Assembly: GCA_038246575.1 (NCBI GenBank)
Contig: JBBRVU010000213.1
Coordinates: forward strand, 1 to 6,562
DNA length: 6,562 nt
Direction: 5' to 3'
Source: JACCUZ01 sp038246575
Lineage (GTDB): Bacteria; Actinomycetota; Actinomycetes; JACCUZ01
Below, in pieces: positions 1-6,562 of the stretch. The notes below the pieces were generated by a model. The model was not told the origin of the DNA. It searched no databases and saw only the letters and a list, made by a program, of their open reading frames with translations. A program made the position numbers and the translations under genes. Positions within the stretch are counted from its first letter, which is position 1, and every line of letters starts with the position of its first letter.

Positions 1-70
1 ACAGCCCCGGGAGAACCGAGGGCGGCAGTGTCATGCAGGCCCTCGAAGGGCGACCGGACCAAGCCGTCAC

Positions 71-86
71 CTCGGCTCCCGCCGAG
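71..86. repeat. Short perfect hairpin upstream of the PAP2 gene
   Basis: CTCGGC (71-76) and GCCGAG (81-86) form a perfect 6-bp stem with a 4-base TCCC loop. No T-tract follows, so it is not a standard intrinsic terminator. It could end transcription from a gene left of the window or be chance in GC-rich DNA. The rest of 1-163 shows no supported gene and no clear promoter. Confidence 0.25.
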
Positions 87-163
87 TCCCAACAGCAAGC
101 ACCGACACGATGCTCACAACAAGGATGGTGCCCTAGTGACCCGGCTCGTGGCGAGGTCGGCCG

Positions 164-781
164 GTGAGTGCGGGCTACCCGGACGGTCCGCTGTTCGACG
201 ACGTGAACCAGCTGGCCCAATCTACCGGCTGGCTGCACACGCCGATGCTCGGCTACGCGAGCTATGGACTCGTCGTGTTCGCCGTCCTGCTGGTGCTGGG
301 GTGGTGGCTGGCCCGCGGCCGCGGACCCCGGGCGATGGCGGCGTCGCTGTGGGCGGGGGCCGCCACACTGCTCGCGCTGGGGTTGAACCAGGTGCCGGTC
401 GGGTTCTTCCACGAGGCCCGGCCCTACACCGACCTGCCGCACATCCTGGTCCTCGTGCAGCGCTCCAGCGACTTCTCCTTCCCTTCCGACCATGCGGTCA
501 TGGCCGGAGCGGCCACGGCCGGGTTGTGGCTGGTCTCCCGCCGCCTCGGCGTGCTCGCCGCCGTTGCGGCACTCCTGATGGCGTTCGCTCGGGTGTACAT
601 CGCCGCGCACTACCCGCACGACGTCGTCGTCGGGCTGCTGTTCGGGGCAGGAGTGACGCTGGTCGGCTGGTGGCTGCTGTCCCGCCCGCTGACGGCCCTG
701 GTGGCATGGTTGGCAACGACGCCGCTGCGTACGTTGGTCACCGCAGCTGGCCACGAGCCGGTCTCGCGCAGCCTGCCGTGA
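164..781 (+). CDS. PAP2-family membrane phosphatase (undecaprenyl-diphosphatase-like)
   Basis: The 205-residue protein is an integral membrane member of the PAP2 superfamily, whose enzymes remove phosphate from lipid phosphates; a BcrC-like role recycling undecaprenyl pyrophosphate is possible but not shown. About five hydrophobic segments are visible (roughly residues 31-50, 57-79, 107-127, 129-148, 152-173). Motif 1 is partial: ARPY at 85-88 has the R-P pair, but the canonical lysine position (79) is valine. Motif 2 is FPSDH (106-110). Motif 3 is ARVYIAAHYPHD (142-153), with Arg143, His149 and Asp153 as expected catalytic residues. The length is usual for a stand-alone PAP2 protein. The GTG start at 164 has a weak GAGG about 8 bases upstream, and no better in-frame start is seen. 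The gene is probably monocistronic, ending convergently with the vapBC remnant. The substrate is uncertain. Confidence 0.88.
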   Translation: MSAGYPDGPLFDDVNQLAQSTGWLHTPMLGYASYGLVVFAVLLVLGWWLARGRGPRAMAASLWAGAATLLALGLNQVPVGFFHEARPYTDLPHILVLVQRSSDFSFPSDHAVMAGAATAGLWLVSRRLGVLAAVAALLMAFARVYIAAHYPHDVVVGLLFGAGVTLVGWWLLSRPLTALVAWLATTPLRTLVTAAGHEPVSRSLP

Positions 782-887
782 GCGGCGAAGCGGCGGCGTT
801 CGTCGCAGACATCCAGGAGCCGACATCGCTGCCGCGGCCTTGATCAGTCGGCTGTGCTCCCCCGCTTCGGACGAGCCACCGGACCGT

Positions 888-902
888 GCTGGCGAGACCA
901 GC
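888..902 (-). terminator. Possible weak terminator after the vapC remnant
   Basis: GCTGG (888-892) and CCAGC (898-902) form a perfect 5-bp stem around a 5-base loop. It starts 24 bases beyond the vapC stop in the minus-strand direction, between two convergent genes. There is no T-run, so this is a weak candidate. The remainder of 782-925 shows nothing recognisable. Confidence 0.2.
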
Positions 903-925
903 CGGCCTCCCCGGGCAGCGACCCC

Positions 926-1313
926 TCAGCGGACAACGATTGGCACGGCGTGTCCGCTCGAGCGTGCAAGGCGCGCATCTCGGGTCAGCAGCGTGCATTC
1001 GAGCGCGTCGGCGAGTGCGACGTAGGCGGCGTCGTACGCCGAGGTTGTGCCTCAGGCTGAACGCCCTCCGTCGGAGCGCGTCGTCGGTATGCCAGCGGTG
1101 GGTCGGCAGATCCTCGAAGTCCGTCAGCGCATCCTGCGCGCGTGCGGTGCTGAGCCGATCCGTGAGCGTCAGTCTCCGCAGACCGGAGACGACCTCGAAG
1201 TCGAGGAGCGTGGGCGCTTGCAGCTCCTCGTCGGTAAGGGATGCGCGCAGACCCTCTCTGCCGGCCACCGCCGTGAGCGCATCCACGACCGCCGCAGCGT
1301 CGACCACGATCAC
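926..1313 (-). pseudogene. vapC: VapC-type PIN-domain toxin, frameshifted
   Basis: VapC toxins are Mg-dependent PIN-domain RNases held inactive by their VapB partner. From the GTG at 1313, 91 codons read as a normal N-terminal half: MIVVDAAAVVDAL with catalytic Asp5, then LQAPTLLDFEVVSGLRRL with Glu40, ending in LRHNL. At plus-strand 1040 the frame breaks. The family-typical continuation AYDAAYVALADAL, then LLTRDARLA, follows in another frame from 1039 to the stop at 926-928. One base sits where relatives have a three-base codon between LRHNL and AYD, so a 2-bp deletion is the simplest reading. The joined halves give about 129 residues, the normal VapC length, with all four acidic positions. 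The unshifted frame runs on to about base 738 with an arginine-rich tail lacking the last two acids. The GTG start overlaps the antitoxin stop as GTGA. A sequencing error remains possible. Confidence 0.85.
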
Positions 1314-1600
1314 GCTCCGGCGCGTCCGATCAGGTGTTCCTCGCGCTCGGCTCGAGCCGCGTGGACCGCCTTCACCGTCGATCCTGTTGCCCTCTCGGCG
1401 CGACGAGCCGCGCGCTCCAGCACCTCGGCGACCCACGGCCGAGCGACCTCCCGGTTGATCAGGTCAAGCAGGTAAGCGTTCAGCGACTGAACGCGGTTCG
1501 CAGCTCGCGCCTTGAGCACCCGACGCGCCTCGTCAGGGACGCCTCTGCCTCTGACTTGGAGAACCGACGACAGGGATGCAGCATAGGCATATTCCAACAC
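1310..1600 (-). CDS. vapB: VapB/FitA-like ribbon-helix-helix antitoxin, probably decaying
   Basis: This is the antitoxin partner of the PIN toxin: an N-terminal ribbon-helix-helix segment for DNA binding and dimerisation (VLQVRG...VPDEARRVLKARAA, then QSLNAYLLDLINREVARP), followed by an Ala/Arg/Glu-rich C-terminal tail of the sort that wraps the toxin. Its TGA overlaps the toxin GTG by 4 bases, the usual translationally coupled order. The start is unclear. Homologues I recall begin just before SVLQVR, but the codon there is CTG (1571-1573), not ATG/GTG/TTG. The nearest conventional in-frame starts are TTG at 1595-1597 and GTG at 1598-1600; from the latter the product is 96 residues. An in-frame 6-bp tandem duplication (1541-1552) inserts Arg-Gly into the beta-strand/turn region. 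With the broken toxin, this suggests relaxed selection, although the reading frame is open. Confidence 0.72.
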   Translation of the reverse strand: MLEYAYAASLSSVLQVRGRGVPDEARRVLKARAANRVQSLNAYLLDLINREVARPWVAEVLERAARRAERATGSTVKAVHAARAEREEHLIGRAGA

Positions 1601-1630
1601 AAAACGGATGCACGCCGGGGCGAGGCATCC
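1574..1630. repeat. GGATGC repeats around the vapB start
   Basis: GGATGC occurs at 1574-1579 and 1606-1611, and its inverted copy GCATCC at 1625-1630, so the last two make a 6-bp inverted repeat with a 13-base spacer. On the minus strand TATGCT (1583-1588) resembles a -10 box just upstream of the expected vapB start. VapB proteins commonly autoregulate through inverted repeats near the start, so this may be the operator/promoter zone. No good -35 was seen, and the assignment is tentative. Confidence 0.25.
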
Positions 1631-1792
1631 GAACGGGCGCCAGCTAAGAGTCGTCGAGCGACGTAGGCGGGCAGCCCTCACGGCGGTGTCCGACCTCTGG
1701 AGCACAAAGACGACCAGGTACCCACGACGGCGACGACGACCCCATAAGCGTCCGGCGAGGCGACCCGCGGGAATGCTCCCCTGCCCCCCGAG
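1631..1792. other. Intergenic DNA between vapB and the dnaK control region
   Basis: No gene is supported here. Short frames on both strands have no recognisable product or ribosome binding site. A simple GAC/CGA-rich tract lies at about 1725-1740. The stretch may be the upstream part of the dnaK promoter region or remnant sequence; nothing more specific is visible. Confidence 0.4.
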
Positions 1793-1813
1793 GTTGAGTC
1801 GAGCAGGCTCAGG
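1793..1813 (+). promoter_or_regulatory. HAIR-like operator 1 (HspR binding site)
   Basis: The halves are GTTGAGT (1793-1799) and GCTCAGG (1807-1813), separated by 7 bases. The HAIR consensus is CTTGAGT-N7-ACTCAAG, so matches are 6/7 and 5/7 with the correct spacing. The site lies just upstream of the -35 box. HspR is encoded as the fourth gene of the operon. Confidence 0.72.
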
Positions 1814-1819
1814 TACGAG

Positions 1820-1848
1820 TTGACAGGCCGCGCGCCGGTCAGCAGGCT
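1820..1848 (+). promoter_or_regulatory. Predicted dnaK operon promoter
   Basis: A perfect TTGACA -35 box (1820-1825) is followed after 17 bases by CAGGCT (1843-1848), which matches 4/6 of the actinomycete-type TAGGAT -10. A start of transcription near 1855 would give a leader of about 65 bases before dnaK. The -10 box overlaps HAIR site 2, so HspR binding there should block RNA polymerase. Confidence 0.62.
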
Positions 1849-1867
1849 TGAGCCGCACCGACTCAAC
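1847..1867 (+). promoter_or_regulatory. HAIR operator 2 (HspR binding site)
   Basis: CTTGAGC (1847-1853), 7 bases, then ACTCAAC (1861-1867): both halves match the HAIR consensus at 6/7, including CTTGAG and ACTCAA in perfect opposition. It overlaps the predicted -10 and transcription start, which is the expected place for repression by HspR. Confidence 0.88.
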
Positions 1868-1907
1868 CAGTACCGGACCGCTCGCCGCCCGACCCGGGTC
1901 GGCAGAC

Positions 1908-1913
1908 AAGGAG
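1908..1913 (+). promoter_or_regulatory. Shine-Dalgarno of dnaK
   Basis: AAGGAG lies 6 bases before the ATG at 1920. It fixes that ATG as the dnaK start and argues against the in-frame TTG at 1848, which sits inside the promoter/operator. Confidence 0.85.
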
Positions 1914-1919
1914 AACCCC

Positions 1920-3832
<1,913 letters not shown>

Positions 3833-3836
<4 letters not shown>

Positions 3837-4489
3837 CCGCTGCGGAGACCGGCGAGCCCCGCGAGGAGCCCGTCGTCCGCGACCGGCGGCGCATCGACCC
3901 GGTGACCGGGCAGCTGCGGGAGCCGGGGAAGACCCCGGCGCCCGCGGCGGCCTCGCCGCCCATGACGGACGGCGACGGAACCGATGCGATGGAGGACGAG
4001 GTGGCCCGCGCCCAGGCCGAGGCAACTGAACTGCTCGGCGACCTGCAGCGGCTGCAGGCGGAGTACCGCAACTACCGCCGCCGGGTCGAGCGCGACCGCG
4101 AGCTCGTCCGCGAGCAGGCGGTGGCCGGCGCACTGTCCGAGCTGCTGCCGGTGCTCGACGACATCGGCCGGGCCCGCGAGCACGGCGACCTCACCGGCGG
4201 GTTCAAGGTCGTCGGCGAGGCCTTGGAGCAGACGCTGACTCGGCTCGGCCTCGAGCGCTTCGGCGAGCCCGGCGACCCGTTCGACCCGAAGGTCCACGAG
4301 GCGCTCGCGCACTCGTACTCCGACGAGGTCGACGGCCCCACCTGCGTCGACGTGCTCATGGTCGGCTACCGCATCGGCGAGCGCGTCCTCCGCCCGGCCC
4401 GGGTCGCCGTCGCGGAGCCGACGGTGGGGCTGCCCGAGGTCGACCCGATGGGGGACGACGCGGATGAGGCGGCCCGCGGGCAGGGCTGA
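3833..4489 (+). CDS. grpE: Nucleotide exchange factor GrpE
   Basis: GrpE dimers release ADP from DnaK and act as a thermosensor of the Hsp70 cycle. The 218-residue protein has an actinobacterial-style disordered N-terminus with RDRRRIDPVTGQLRE (16-30) and a long charged helix (about 53-95), which forms the dimeric coiled coil and contains LQRLQAEYRNYRRR (71-84). A helical segment LSELLPVLDDIGRA (101-114) follows. The C-terminal beta domain carries the family signature FDPKVHEALAH (150-160) and GYRIGERVLRPARVAVAEP (178-196). The GTG start at 3833 overlaps the dnaK TGA (GTGA), implying translational coupling and roughly balanced output. No separate Shine-Dalgarno is needed or obvious. The length is within the actinobacterial range, and all family hallmarks are present. 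Confidence 0.98.
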
Positions 4490-4496
4490 CCCTGCC
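4479..4496 (+). promoter_or_regulatory. GC-rich hairpin across the grpE stop codon
   Basis: GGCAGGG (4479-4485) and CCCTGCC (4490-4496) form a perfect 7-bp stem with the 4-base loop CTGA, which contains the grpE stop codon. No T-run follows. It could protect or process the mRNA, attenuate transcription, or separate grpE translation from that of dnaJ. No function is proven. Confidence 0.5.
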
Positions 4497-4524
4497 GCCG
4501 TACGCCTGATCCGACGAGTCGAGG

Positions 4525-4531
4525 AAGGAGG
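4525..4531 (+). promoter_or_regulatory. Strong Shine-Dalgarno of dnaJ
   Basis: AAGGAGG lies 8 bases before the GTG at 4540. It supports this GTG start and independent ribosome loading on dnaJ after the 50-base gap from grpE, in contrast to the overlapping starts of grpE and hspR. Confidence 0.9.
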
Positions 4532-4539
4532 GGACGCCG

Positions 4540-5718
4540 GTGAGCACCAAGGACTGGCTGGAGAAGGACTACTACGCCATCCTCGGCGTCCCCAAGGACG
4601 CCGACGCCGATGCAGTGAAGAAGTCCTACCGCAAGCTCGCCCGCGAGCTGCACCCCGACCGCAACAAGAACGACGCCAAGGCCGCCGACCGCTTCAAGGC
4701 GGTCTCCGAGGCCTACTCGGTGCTCTCCGACGCCGACAAGCGCAAGGAGTACGACGAGGCGCGGGCGCTCTTCGGCGGGGGCGGCCGCTTCCGGGTCCCC
4801 GGCGCAGGCCGCGCCCCGACGGGTGGCCCGGCCGGTGGCACCACCACGTTCGACCTGGGCGACCTGCTCGGCGGCGCTGGTGGCGGGGCGGGCGGCATCG
4901 GCGACCTGTTCGGCGGCATCTTCGGTTCCGGTCGCACCCGCACGACCCCGCGCCGCGGCGGCGATCTCGAGAGCGAGGTCAGCCTCGGCTTCGGCGAGGC
5001 CGTCGAGGGGGCCACCGTCGGGCTGCGGCTGCGGCAGTCCACCACCTGCCACACCTGCGCCGGCACCGGGGCCAAGCCGGGCACGACGCCGCGGGTGTGC
5101 CCGCGCTGCGAGGGCACCGGGCACCTGAGCCGCAACCAGGGCGGGTTCGCCTTCGCCGAGCCGTGCCCGGACTGCCGCGGCCAGGGGCTGCTCGTCGACG
5201 ACCCCTGCCCCACGTGCGCCGGCAGCGGGCGCGAGTCGGTGACCCGACCGCTCAACGTCCGCATCCCGGCTGGGGTCAAGGACGGCCAGCGCATCCGGCT
5301 CAAGGGCAAGGGTGCGCCGGGCGAGCGAGGCGGGCCGGCCGGCGACCTGTTCGTCACCGTGCACGTCGCTGCGCACACGGTCTTCGGGCGGTCGGGCGAC
5401 AACCTCACCGTCACCGTCCCGGTCACCTTCCCGGAGGCTGTGCTCGGCGCCGAGGTCAAGGTTCCGACGATGGGCGGTGCGCCGGTCACCGTACGCATCC
5501 CGCCCGGGACCCCGTCCGGGCGCACGCTGCGCGTGCGCGGCAAGGGCGTCCGCCGTTCCGACGGCACGGTCGGCGACCTGCTCGTCAGCGTCGACGTCGC
5601 CGTCCCGCAGCGCGTTGACGGCAAGGCGCGCGAGGCGCTCGAGGCGTTCGCGACCGCGACGTCCGGCGACGACGTGCGTGCAGAGCTGCTGCGGACCGCG
5701 GCGGCCCGGAGCGCCTGA
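4540..5718 (+). CDS. dnaJ: J-domain co-chaperone DnaJ (type A Hsp40)
   Basis: DnaJ delivers unfolded clients to DnaK and stimulates its ATPase. The 392-residue protein has the full type A architecture. A J domain at 9-72 carries the essential HPD at 38-40. A Gly/Phe-rich linker spans about 78-132, with GDLLGG and GDLFGG repeats. A zinc-binding region holds four CxxCxGxG modules: CHTCAGTG (170-177), CPRCEGTG (187-194), CPDCRGQG (209-216) and CPTCAGSG (223-230). C-terminal beta-sandwich domains follow from about 235 to 355. All eight zinc cysteines are present, so the protein should be functional. It starts at a GTG behind a strong ribosome binding site, and its TGA shares a base with the hspR ATG. 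Linkage to dnaK and grpE identifies it as the operon DnaJ (often DnaJ1) rather than a CbpA-like paralogue, which would lack the zinc modules. Confidence 0.98.
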   Translation: MSTKDWLEKDYYAILGVPKDADADAVKKSYRKLARELHPDRNKNDAKAADRFKAVSEAYSVLSDADKRKEYDEARALFGGGGRFRVPGAGRAPTGGPAGGTTTFDLGDLLGGAGGGAGGIGDLFGGIFGSGRTRTTPRRGGDLESEVSLGFGEAVEGATVGLRLRQSTTCHTCAGTGAKPGTTPRVCPRCEGTGHLSRNQGGFAFAEPCPDCRGQGLLVDDPCPTCAGSGRESVTRPLNVRIPAGVKDGQRIRLKGKGAPGERGGPAGDLFVTVHVAAHTVFGRSGDNLTVTVPVTFPEAVLGAEVKVPTMGGAPVTVRIPPGTPSGRTLRVRGKGVRRSDGTVGDLLVSVDVAVPQRVDGKAREALEAFATATSGDDVRAELLRTAAARSA

Positions 5719-6152
5719 TGCCTGCCGAGCGGCGCTTCGTCGTCGGAGTGGGTGGCGCGCTCGAGCTCACCGACGAGACGCCGATCTACGTCATCTCGGT
5801 GGCGGCTCAGCTGTCCGGGATGCACCCGCAGACGCTGCGCCAGTACGACCGGCTGGGTCTGGTCTCCCCGCGGCGCGCTGGCGGCGGCGGCCGGCGTTAC
5901 TCCTTGCGAGATGTCCAGCGGCTACGTGAGGTGCAGCGGCTCTCGCAGGAGGAGGGCGTCAACCTCGCCGGCATCAAGCGGATCATCGAGCTCGAGGACG
6001 AGGTCGACGCGCTGCGCGCGCTGGCCGTCCAGCTGGAGGGCGCGCTGGACCTCGCCCGACACCGGGTCAGCTGGCTGCTGGGCACCGCGCCGTCCTCGCT
6101 CGCCAACCCGGGCCGCCCGCGCCGCGAGCTCGTCGGTGGCGTGGAGGCATGA
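5718..6152 (+). CDS. hspR: Heat-shock repressor HspR (MerR family)
   Basis: HspR represses the dnaK operon, and in related genomes clpB and lon, by binding HAIR inverted repeats; DnaK is its co-repressor in Streptomyces. The 144-residue protein has a MerR-type winged helix-turn-helix: VISVAAQLSGMHPQTLRQYD (25-44), LGLVSPRRAGGGGRRYS (46-62) as the wing, and DVQRLREVQRLSQEEGVNLA (65-84). A short helical dimerisation segment follows (about 86-120). The MHPQTLR and GVNLAGIKRIIEL segments are characteristic of HspR within MerR proteins. The ATG at 5718 overlaps the dnaJ TGA by one base, and GGAG lies 6 bases upstream. This gives about 20 residues before the HTH, compatible with known members. A GTG at 5748 is a less likely alternative start. 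HAIR sites in front of dnaK close an autoregulatory loop. Confidence 0.97.
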   Translation: MPAERRFVVGVGGALELTDETPIYVISVAAQLSGMHPQTLRQYDRLGLVSPRRAGGGGRRYSLRDVQRLREVQRLSQEEGVNLAGIKRIIELEDEVDALRALAVQLEGALDLARHRVSWLLGTAPSSLANPGRPRRELVGGVEA

Positions 6153-6162
6153 GCTGAAGGAC

Positions 6163-6175
6163 GGGCCGCCGGCCC
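6163..6175 (+). terminator. Possible terminator hairpin after hspR
   Basis: GGGCC (6163-6167) and GGCCC (6171-6175) form a 5-bp all-GC stem around GCC, 10 bases after the hspR stop, flanked by AGCT tetramers that may add pairing. There is no T-tract, so the operon end is only suggested. Confidence 0.35.
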
Positions 6176-6212
6176 AGCTGCTGTTCAGGGAGGTGGGCGC
6201 GGGCGTTGTCCC

Positions 6213-6353
6213 ATGAACCTACGGACCGGTGGCAGGATCGTCGCGCTGTCCACCTATTCGGGGCGGCTGCAGGTCACTCCGCTGGAGGGAGTCGAGGGCG
6301 ACCCGCGCCCCACCGCCGACCGTCACATACAACTGCCGAGGTACTGGGAATGA
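6213..6353 (+). CDS. Small ORF of unknown function, possibly a truncated gene start
   Basis: A 46-codon ORF opens with ATG at 6213 and ends with TGA at 6351-6353 (it begins MNLRTGGRIVALSTYSGRLQ). I do not recognise the product. Third-position GC is about 80%, compatible with coding in this genome. The only Shine-Dalgarno-like sequence, AGGGAGG at 6188-6193, is about 19 bases from the ATG, which is too far. It lies between hspR and an IS remnant, so it may be the head of a gene cut by the insertion, or simply chance. Transmembrane segments or known motifs are not evident. Confidence 0.25.
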   Translation: MNLRTGGRIVALSTYSGRLQVTPLEGVEGDPRPTADRHIQLPRYWE

Positions 6354-6432
6354 AGAGTACCGGGTTGTGGCGGATGGCTTCGCGAACTACGCTTGGCACG
6401 ATGCAGTCCAGTCTGAGAACTATGAGGTTTTC

Positions 6433-6562
6433 TCACCGGACTGGCCGCTGAAGGTGGAGTAGGACGAGAGCGGCGGCGGTGATGGCGCCGATTCTCCACG
6501 GGTCGAGGGTGACGCGTTCGAGCGCTTTCCAGCTGCGTTTGAGCAGCGCGTTGGCCCGTTCG
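6433..6562 (-). CDS. IS5-like DDE transposase, C-terminal end (runs off the window)
   Basis: The minus-strand frame entering at base 6562 and stopping at 6433-6435 encodes ERANALLKRSWKALERVTL, then DPWRIGAITAAALVLLHLQR and a two-residue end. The pattern ER-N-LLK, W..L..V.L.PWRI..I..AALVLLH is the typical C-terminus of IS5-superfamily (DDE) transposases, where the ER...N...K part follows the catalytic glutamate helix. Only 42 residues are visible, so neither completeness nor the exact family can be judged. The element should extend rightwards beyond the window, with its terminal inverted repeat expected in about the 100 bases left of the stop; I could not identify it. GC falls in roughly 6340-6440 compared with the operon. 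Confidence 0.78.
   Translation of the reverse strand, partial: ERANALLKRSWKALERVTLDPWRIGAITAAALVLLHLQRPVR

Noticed and set aside
97..126. A promoter for the PAP2 gene with AAGGAT (121-126) as -10
   Set aside because: No acceptable -35 box is found at 16-18 bases upstream.
1036..1046. Programmed ribosomal frameshift in vapC
   Set aside because: No slippery heptamer or classical +1 site is present at the junction, and VapC toxins are not known to use recoding.
1017..1670. 13-base direct repeat GCGACGTAGGCGG at 1017-1029 and 1658-1670, as traces of a second vapC copy or attachment sites
   Set aside because: The first copy is just the Ala-Tyr-Val-Ala codons of vapC; no similarity extends beyond the 13 bases around the second copy.
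1848..1919. A longer dnaK starting at the in-frame TTG at 1848
   Set aside because: That stretch contains the operator and the predicted transcription start, and the ATG at 1920 has an excellent Shine-Dalgarno and the conserved DnaK N-terminus.
6229..6462. A 77-codon plus-strand ORF after hspR
   Set aside because: It overlaps the transposase C-terminus on the opposite strand, has no ribosome binding site and no recognisable family.

Overview
The base composition is very GC-rich, and the gene order dnaK-grpE-dnaJ-hspR, with HAIR-type operators in front of dnaK, is the classical layout of the major Hsp70 heat-shock operon in Actinomycetota. The window is therefore most likely chromosomal DNA of a high-GC actinomycete; the sequence alone does not place it in a genus.

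Layout. Bases 1-163 hold no gene that I can support. A PAP2-family membrane phosphatase lies at 164-781 (+). On the minus strand, 926-1600, is a VapBC-type toxin-antitoxin module that looks decayed. The PIN-domain toxin carries a frameshift that separates its last two catalytic acidic residues from the first two. The antitoxin has an in-frame 6-bp tandem duplication and no ATG/GTG/TTG at the expected start. Bases 1601-1919 are the intergenic region that starts divergently towards vapB and dnaK. It contains a perfect TTGACA -35 box, a plausible -10, and two HAIR-like inverted repeats bracketing the promoter.

Bases 1920-6152 (+) are a tight operon. DnaK is the ATP-dependent chaperone. GrpE is its nucleotide exchange factor, with a start codon overlapping the dnaK stop. 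DnaJ is the J-domain co-chaperone, preceded by its own strong Shine-Dalgarno and a GC-rich hairpin across the grpE stop. HspR is the MerR-like repressor, with a start overlapping the dnaJ stop. In this family HspR binds HAIR sites with DnaK as co-repressor, so the operon encodes both its output and its own negative feedback.

After hspR come a weak 46-codon ORF, a stretch of lower GC, and, running off the right edge on the minus strand, the C-terminal 42 residues of an IS5-like DDE transposase. Mobile DNA thus abuts the operon.

I found no convincing undescribed system. The most interesting items are the eroded VapBC module, the paired HAIR sites around one promoter, the hairpin at the grpE/dnaJ junction and the IS remnant at the edge.
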